Source: RYN-111 sp963760125
GTDB taxonomy: Bacteria; Actinomycetota; Actinomycetes; Mycobacteriales; SCTD01
Assembly (NCBI GenBank): GCA_963760125.1
Contig: CAVXBV010000010.1
Coordinates: forward strand, 124,001 to 188,000
Length of the DNA stretch: 64,000 nucleotides
Reading direction: 5' to 3'
Below are positions 61,119 through 64,000 of this stretch, one piece after another. Below the pieces are notes generated by a model. It saw only the letters and a list, made by a program, of their open reading frames with translations, searched no databases and was not told the DNA's origin. A program made the position numbers and the translations under genes. How positions within the stretch are numbered: position 1 is the first letter of the stretch; each line of letters begins with the position of its first letter.

Positions 61119-62195
61119 ATGACGCAGACCATGACTGAGCCCAGCCCCACCGGACGACCACTCCGCCTGGAGCGACCGCAGGACGCTCCTTTCAAGGGGG
61201 TCTGCACTGCGGTCGCCGAGGCCACCGGCACCGACGCCGTCCTGTGGCGGGTTCTCGTCGTGGTCCTCGCCTTCTTCGGTGGGCTCGGTGTCGTGCTCTA
61301 CGTGCTCGGCATCGTGGCTCTGCCCCGCGAGGACGAGGAGCGCTCCATCGGGGACCGGCTGCTGCACGGTCCGGACCGCCACCTCGGCCGCGGCCAGCTG
61401 CTGCCGGTCGTGATCCTCGTGATCGGCCTCGCCTGCCTGATCACCGGGACGAGCGGCACCCTCGTCCTGCTGGTGCTCGGTGGCCTCGGGGTGCTGTGGT
61501 GGCAACGACGCGACCAATCCCCAGCCACGCCCGTACCCGCCGGCGCGGCCCCGACCCCGCGGCCCCTCTCACCTCCGCGGCCGGAGCGACCACGGCGTCC
61601 CCGTTCCCCGCTGGGCGGGCTCACCGTCAGCGTCGCGGTCCTCGTGACGGGCGTCCTGGTCCTGATCGGGACGACGACCGACACGCGCATCTCCTCGGAG
61701 GTGGTGCTCGGCTCCGCGCTCGCCGTCGTCGGACTGGGTCTGGTCGTCGGCTCCCGGTGGGGACGGTCGGTGGGACTGGTGCTGCTCGCGCTCGCCCTCG
61801 CGGCGACGCTGGCCGTCACCGCCGTGGTCCGTCCCGCGGTGGACGCCGGGGCCGGCAACCGCACCTGGACGCCCACCAGTGACGCGTCCTACCGCCTCGG
61901 GGTGGGCGAGGCGACGCTCGACCTGACCTCGCTGGCCCGGCGAGGGGAGGGCACGACGGCCATCACCGCGCGCGTCGACGTCGGCCACCTCGTCGTGATC
62001 GTCCCCGAAGGCCTGCGGGTCCGCGGGAGCGGGACGGCCGACCTCGGCGAGGTCGTGGTGGCCCAACCCGTCGGGCGGGTGCTCGAGGAGGGCAGGGATG
62101 CCCGCCAGGACTTCGTGCTCGGCCCTGCGGACGGTCCGCAGGTGCAGCTCACCCTCAGGGTGCGGCTCGGACAGGTGGAGGTGCGTCGTGCGTGA
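61119..62195 (+). CDS. PspC-domain membrane protein with LiaF-like (toastrack) C-terminus
   Basis: The 358-aa protein has an N-terminal PspC domain (APFKGVCTAVAEATGTDAVLWRVLVVVLAFFGGLGVVLYVLG in two halves), further helices, a Pro/Arg-rich loop (RPERPRRPRSPLGG), three more helices and a C-terminal beta domain (YRLGVGEATLDLTSLARRGEG, VDVGHLVVIVPEGLRV) of the LiaF/DUF1707-DUF2154 type. It is the likely membrane modulator of the adjacent PspC kinase and regulator, comparable to LiaF in LiaFSR systems (inference). CACGGT ends six bases before the ATG. Confidence 0.86.
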   Translation: MTQTMTEPSPTGRPLRLERPQDAPFKGVCTAVAEATGTDAVLWRVLVVVLAFFGGLGVVLYVLGIVALPREDEERSIGDRLLHGPDRHLGRGQLLPVVILVIGLACLITGTSGTLVLLVLGGLGVLWWQRRDQSPATPVPAGAAPTPRPLSPPRPERPRRPRSPLGGLTVSVAVLVTGVLVLIGTTTDTRISSEVVLGSALAVVGLGLVVGSRWGRSVGLVLLALALAATLAVTAVVRPAVDAGAGNRTWTPTSDASYRLGVGEATLDLTSLARRGEGTTAITARVDVGHLVVIVPEGLRVRGSGTADLGEVVVAQPVGRVLEEGRDARQDFVLGPADGPQVQLTLRVRLGQVEVRRA

Positions 62196-62400
62196 CCCTT
62201 TCTCGCTCGTGATCGGAGCCCTCGCGCTCCTCGTCGGCGGTCTCACCGTGCTGGACAGCACCGCCTCCGTTCAGGTCGACGGCGCCGTGGCGTTTGCGGC
62301 CTTCTGGGTAGGGCTGGCCCTGATCGGTCTGGCCGTGAGCGTGCTCAGGCTCCGTCGGGGGCACCCGGCAGGTCGGCAGGACGGTCCAGCTCCTCAGTAG
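62188..62400 (+). CDS. Small two-helix membrane protein (70 aa)
   Basis: The product has two hydrophobic helices (SLVIGALALLVGGLTVLDST and GAVAFAAFWVGLALIGLAVSVL) and a basic tail. Its GTG overlaps the stop of the PspC-LiaF-like gene by 8 bp, so they are coupled; in LiaIF systems a small two-helix LiaI protein accompanies LiaF, which makes this a candidate analogue. Its last 56 bp overlap the convergent GNAT gene. Confidence 0.72.
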   Translation: MRDPFSLVIGALALLVGGLTVLDSTASVQVDGAVAFAAFWVGLALIGLAVSVLRLRRGHPAGRQDGPAPQ

Positions 62401-63475
62401 TGAGGCTGAACAGCACCATGTCCTGCGCCACCCCGTTCCGGTCGAGCCGGGACCGCCGGGCGACGCCCTCCCGCGCGAAGCCGGCCTTCTCGGCGGCTCG
62501 CTGCGAGGGGGCGTTCCGCACGTCGGCCAGCAGCTCGACCCGAGACAGCCCCAGCACCCTGAGCCCCCACGCAGCGGACAGCGCCGCTCCGCGGCCGGCG
62601 GCGCCACGACCGCGGGCCCACGGCGCGGTCCAGTAGCCGATCTCGCCGTACCCGAGCCGTCGGTTGTGGAGCTTGAGCCCCATCGCCCCGAGCAGCTCAC
62701 CGGTCGTCGTGTCCGTGACCGCGAGCTCGGCGGCAGCTCCCTCCGCCCACGCCGTGGGGATGTACCCGTCGAGATAGCCCACGGCGTCCTCCAGGGAGTA
62801 CGGCGAGGGCACCGGAAGCCAGCGGGCGGTCTCGGCGTCGTCGCACGCGCGCGCGACATCGGGGGCGTCGTCGAGGGTCCACCCGCGAAGCGTCACGACC
62901 CCGTCGGTGAGGACCGGGGGGCGGGGGAGCGGCCGGGTGTCGACCATCGGGTCGGTGGCCAGCAGTGACCCGACCCAGTCGTCGACGCGGACCCCGCGCT
63001 GCACGAAGGACTGGCGTGTCGAGCCCTCGATCGTGAAGCCGACCTTCTGCGCGACGGCGCGGGAGCCGAAGTTGCCGATGCAGCAGCCCCAACCGATCCG
63101 CTGCACGCCCAGCGCCGCGAAGCCGAAGCGGCAGACCGCAGCGACGGCCGCCACGGTGGCCCCCTGACCCCGGGCCTCGGGCATCGTCCAGTAGGAGATG
63201 GTCGCCTCCCCGCCGCCGATCCTCATCAGTCCGACCGAGGCCAGCAGCGATCCGCTGACCGCGTCCCGCACGGCCCAGTGGGTGGCCGTCCCGTCCGCCC
63301 AGCCTCGTGCGGCAGCGGACACGAAGGCGCGCGCGTGCTCCTCGGTGTACGGCGCGGGCAGGCCGGTGAACCGCGTGACCTCCGGGTCGTTGGCCCCGCG
63401 CACGAGATCGCTCTCGTCGGACGGCGCCCACGGGCGGAGCTGGACACGGCCTGCGGCGATCTCGACGGGTTCCAC
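62345..63475 (-). CDS. Tandem GNAT N-acetyltransferase (RimJ/RimL type)
   Basis: The 376-aa protein has two complete GNAT domains. Domain 1 (residues ~5-180) has ISYWTMPEARGQGATVAAV (acetyl-CoA pyrophosphate loop RGQGA) and QRIGWGCCIGNFGSRAVAQKVGF. Domain 2 (~190-360) has IGYWTAPWARGRGAAGRGA and RVELLADVRNAPSQRAAEKAGF. It may acetylate protein N-termini or small molecules; not determinable. The GTG at 63475 is preceded by CAGGCT seven bases upstream. Confidence 0.9.
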   Translation of the reverse strand: MEPVEIAAGRVQLRPWAPSDESDLVRGANDPEVTRFTGLPAPYTEEHARAFVSAAARGWADGTATHWAVRDAVSGSLLASVGLMRIGGGEATISYWTMPEARGQGATVAAVAAVCRFGFAALGVQRIGWGCCIGNFGSRAVAQKVGFTIEGSTRQSFVQRGVRVDDWVGSLLATDPMVDTRPLPRPPVLTDGVVTLRGWTLDDAPDVARACDDAETARWLPVPSPYSLEDAVGYLDGYIPTAWAEGAAAELAVTDTTTGELLGAMGLKLHNRRLGYGEIGYWTAPWARGRGAAGRGAALSAAWGLRVLGLSRVELLADVRNAPSQRAAEKAGFAREGVARRSRLDRNGVAQDMVLFSLTTEELDRPADLPGAPDGA

Positions 63476-63566
63476 GCCGGGCAGCCTGCCAGGGCACGTG
63501 CGGGGGTCGCGAGCCGTTTGCCGCCTAGGATCGGACGAGACGGTCAGCTGAGGGAGTAGATGTCGC

Positions 63567-64000
63567 GTGGTGTTTTCCAAGATCCTCCGTGCCGGTGAGG
63601 GCAAGACCCTTCGTCGTCTCAAGGCGATCGCCGATGCCGTGAACGACATCGAGGACGAGATCAAGCGCCTGTCCGATGCCGAGCTGCGTGCCGAGACCGA
63701 CACGTTCCGGAAGCGGATCGCCGACGGTGAGACCGTCGACGACCTGCTCGTCGAGGCCTTCGCCGTGGCCCGCGAGGCCTCGTGGCGCACCCTGGGACAG
63801 CGGCACTTCGACGTCCAGGTGATGGGCGGCGCCGCGCTGCACCTGGGCAACATCGCCGAGATGAAGACCGGTGAGGGCAAGACGCTCACGTGTGTCCTCC
63901 CTGCGTACCTCAACGCGCTCGAGGGCAAGGGCGTGCACGTCGTCACCGTCAACGACTACCTCGCCCGCCGCGACGCCGAGACGATGGGCCGCGTGCACCA
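63567..64000 (+). CDS. secA: SecA preprotein translocase ATPase, N-terminal part (truncated by window end)
   Basis: The first ~144 residues of SecA are present: VFSKILRAGEGKTLRRLKAIADAVNDIE, then the DEAD-like motor with GQRHFDVQVMGGAALHLGNIAEMKTGEGKT, where GEGKT is Walker A near residue 103, and VHVVTVNDYLARRDAE. SecA drives secreted proteins through SecYEG. I use GTG 63567 because the family begins MVxSKIL and GGGAG lies upstream at 63552-63556. The gene continues past base 64000. Matches secA1 at the end of the mycobacterial backbone. Confidence 0.97.
   Translation, partial: MVFSKILRAGEGKTLRRLKAIADAVNDIEDEIKRLSDAELRAETDTFRKRIADGETVDDLLVEAFAVAREASWRTLGQRHFDVQVMGGAALHLGNIAEMKTGEGKTLTCVLPAYLNALEGKGVHVVTVNDYLARRDAETMGRVH

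Overview
The window is high-GC, densely packed DNA from an actinobacterium. It carries a full F420 set (fbiA, fbiB, fused fbiC), a WhiB regulator, the MtrA-MtrB-LpqB module, a long-form hibernation factor and the start of secA. The order fbiB-fbiA / whiB / DUF3499 / phosphomannomutase / Trm112-like / SIS isomerase / ahcY / mtrA-mtrB-lpqB / comF-like / hpf / secA is the backbone known from Mycobacterium (fbiA-whiB2-manB-sahH-mtrAB-lpqB-secA1) and Streptomyces. DUF5719, a DUF222 HNH protein and the MoxR/DUF58 cluster fit Nocardioidales/Propionibacteriales-like lineages, but the genus cannot be fixed from the sequence.

Layout. 1-6.1 kb: end of a PHP phosphatase, MarC protein, Gly-rich secreted/membrane protein, Fe-S PD-(D/E)XK nuclease, MmcQ-like protein, scoAB CoA-transferase (minus), AlkA-type glycosylase, a 64-aa protein. 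6.1-10.9 kb: F420 biosynthesis, fbiA-fbiB divergent from fbiC. 11-13.6 kb: giant coiled-coil protein with a histone H1-like tail. 13.8-24 kb: whiB, membrane glycosyltransferase, DUF5719, divergent zincin and DUF3499, zinc ribbon, manB, several small genes, Trm112-like protein, SIS isomerase. 24-29.1 kb: cation efflux, hotdog protein, an ahcY paralogue lacking two catalytic residues coupled to an orphan gene, MerR regulator, genuine ahcY. 29.1-45 kb: accessory block with a two-gene ABC exporter, a branched-chain-type ABC importer operon with hydrolases, PucR-type regulator and acyl-CoA ligase, and a DUF222-HNH protein. 45-52.2 kb: RDD/SpoIIM and a tightly coupled membrane protein-DUF4129-DUF4350-MoxR-DUF58 operon. 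52.3-58.7 kb: mtrA-mtrB-lpqB, ComF-like, hpf, a LuxR-type response regulator. 58.7-64 kb: a LiaFSR/PspC-like envelope-stress module, tandem GNAT protein, start of secA.

How the genes work together. The backbone links cofactor F420 synthesis, mannose-phosphate metabolism, cell-division/envelope signalling (WhiB, MtrAB, PspC module) and the methyl cycle (AhcY). Most genes sit in translationally coupled runs with 1-8 bp overlaps (ATGA, GTGA, TGATG). Many first genes have a -10-like nAnnnT hexamer, often TAGGGT or TAGGCT, ending 6-9 bases before the start codon, the arrangement expected for leaderless transcripts. Convergent gene ends are separated by GC-rich hairpins.

Most notable: an AhcY-like protein that keeps most substrate and NAD residues but has Gln and Ala at the catalytic Lys and Asp positions, coupled by ATGA to a protein I do not recognise; a 862-aa coiled-coil/Lys-Ala protein upstream of whiB; a 13-bp-arm operator-like inverted repeat before the importer operon; and an mtrB whose only full-length start is a CTG overlapping the mtrA stop.
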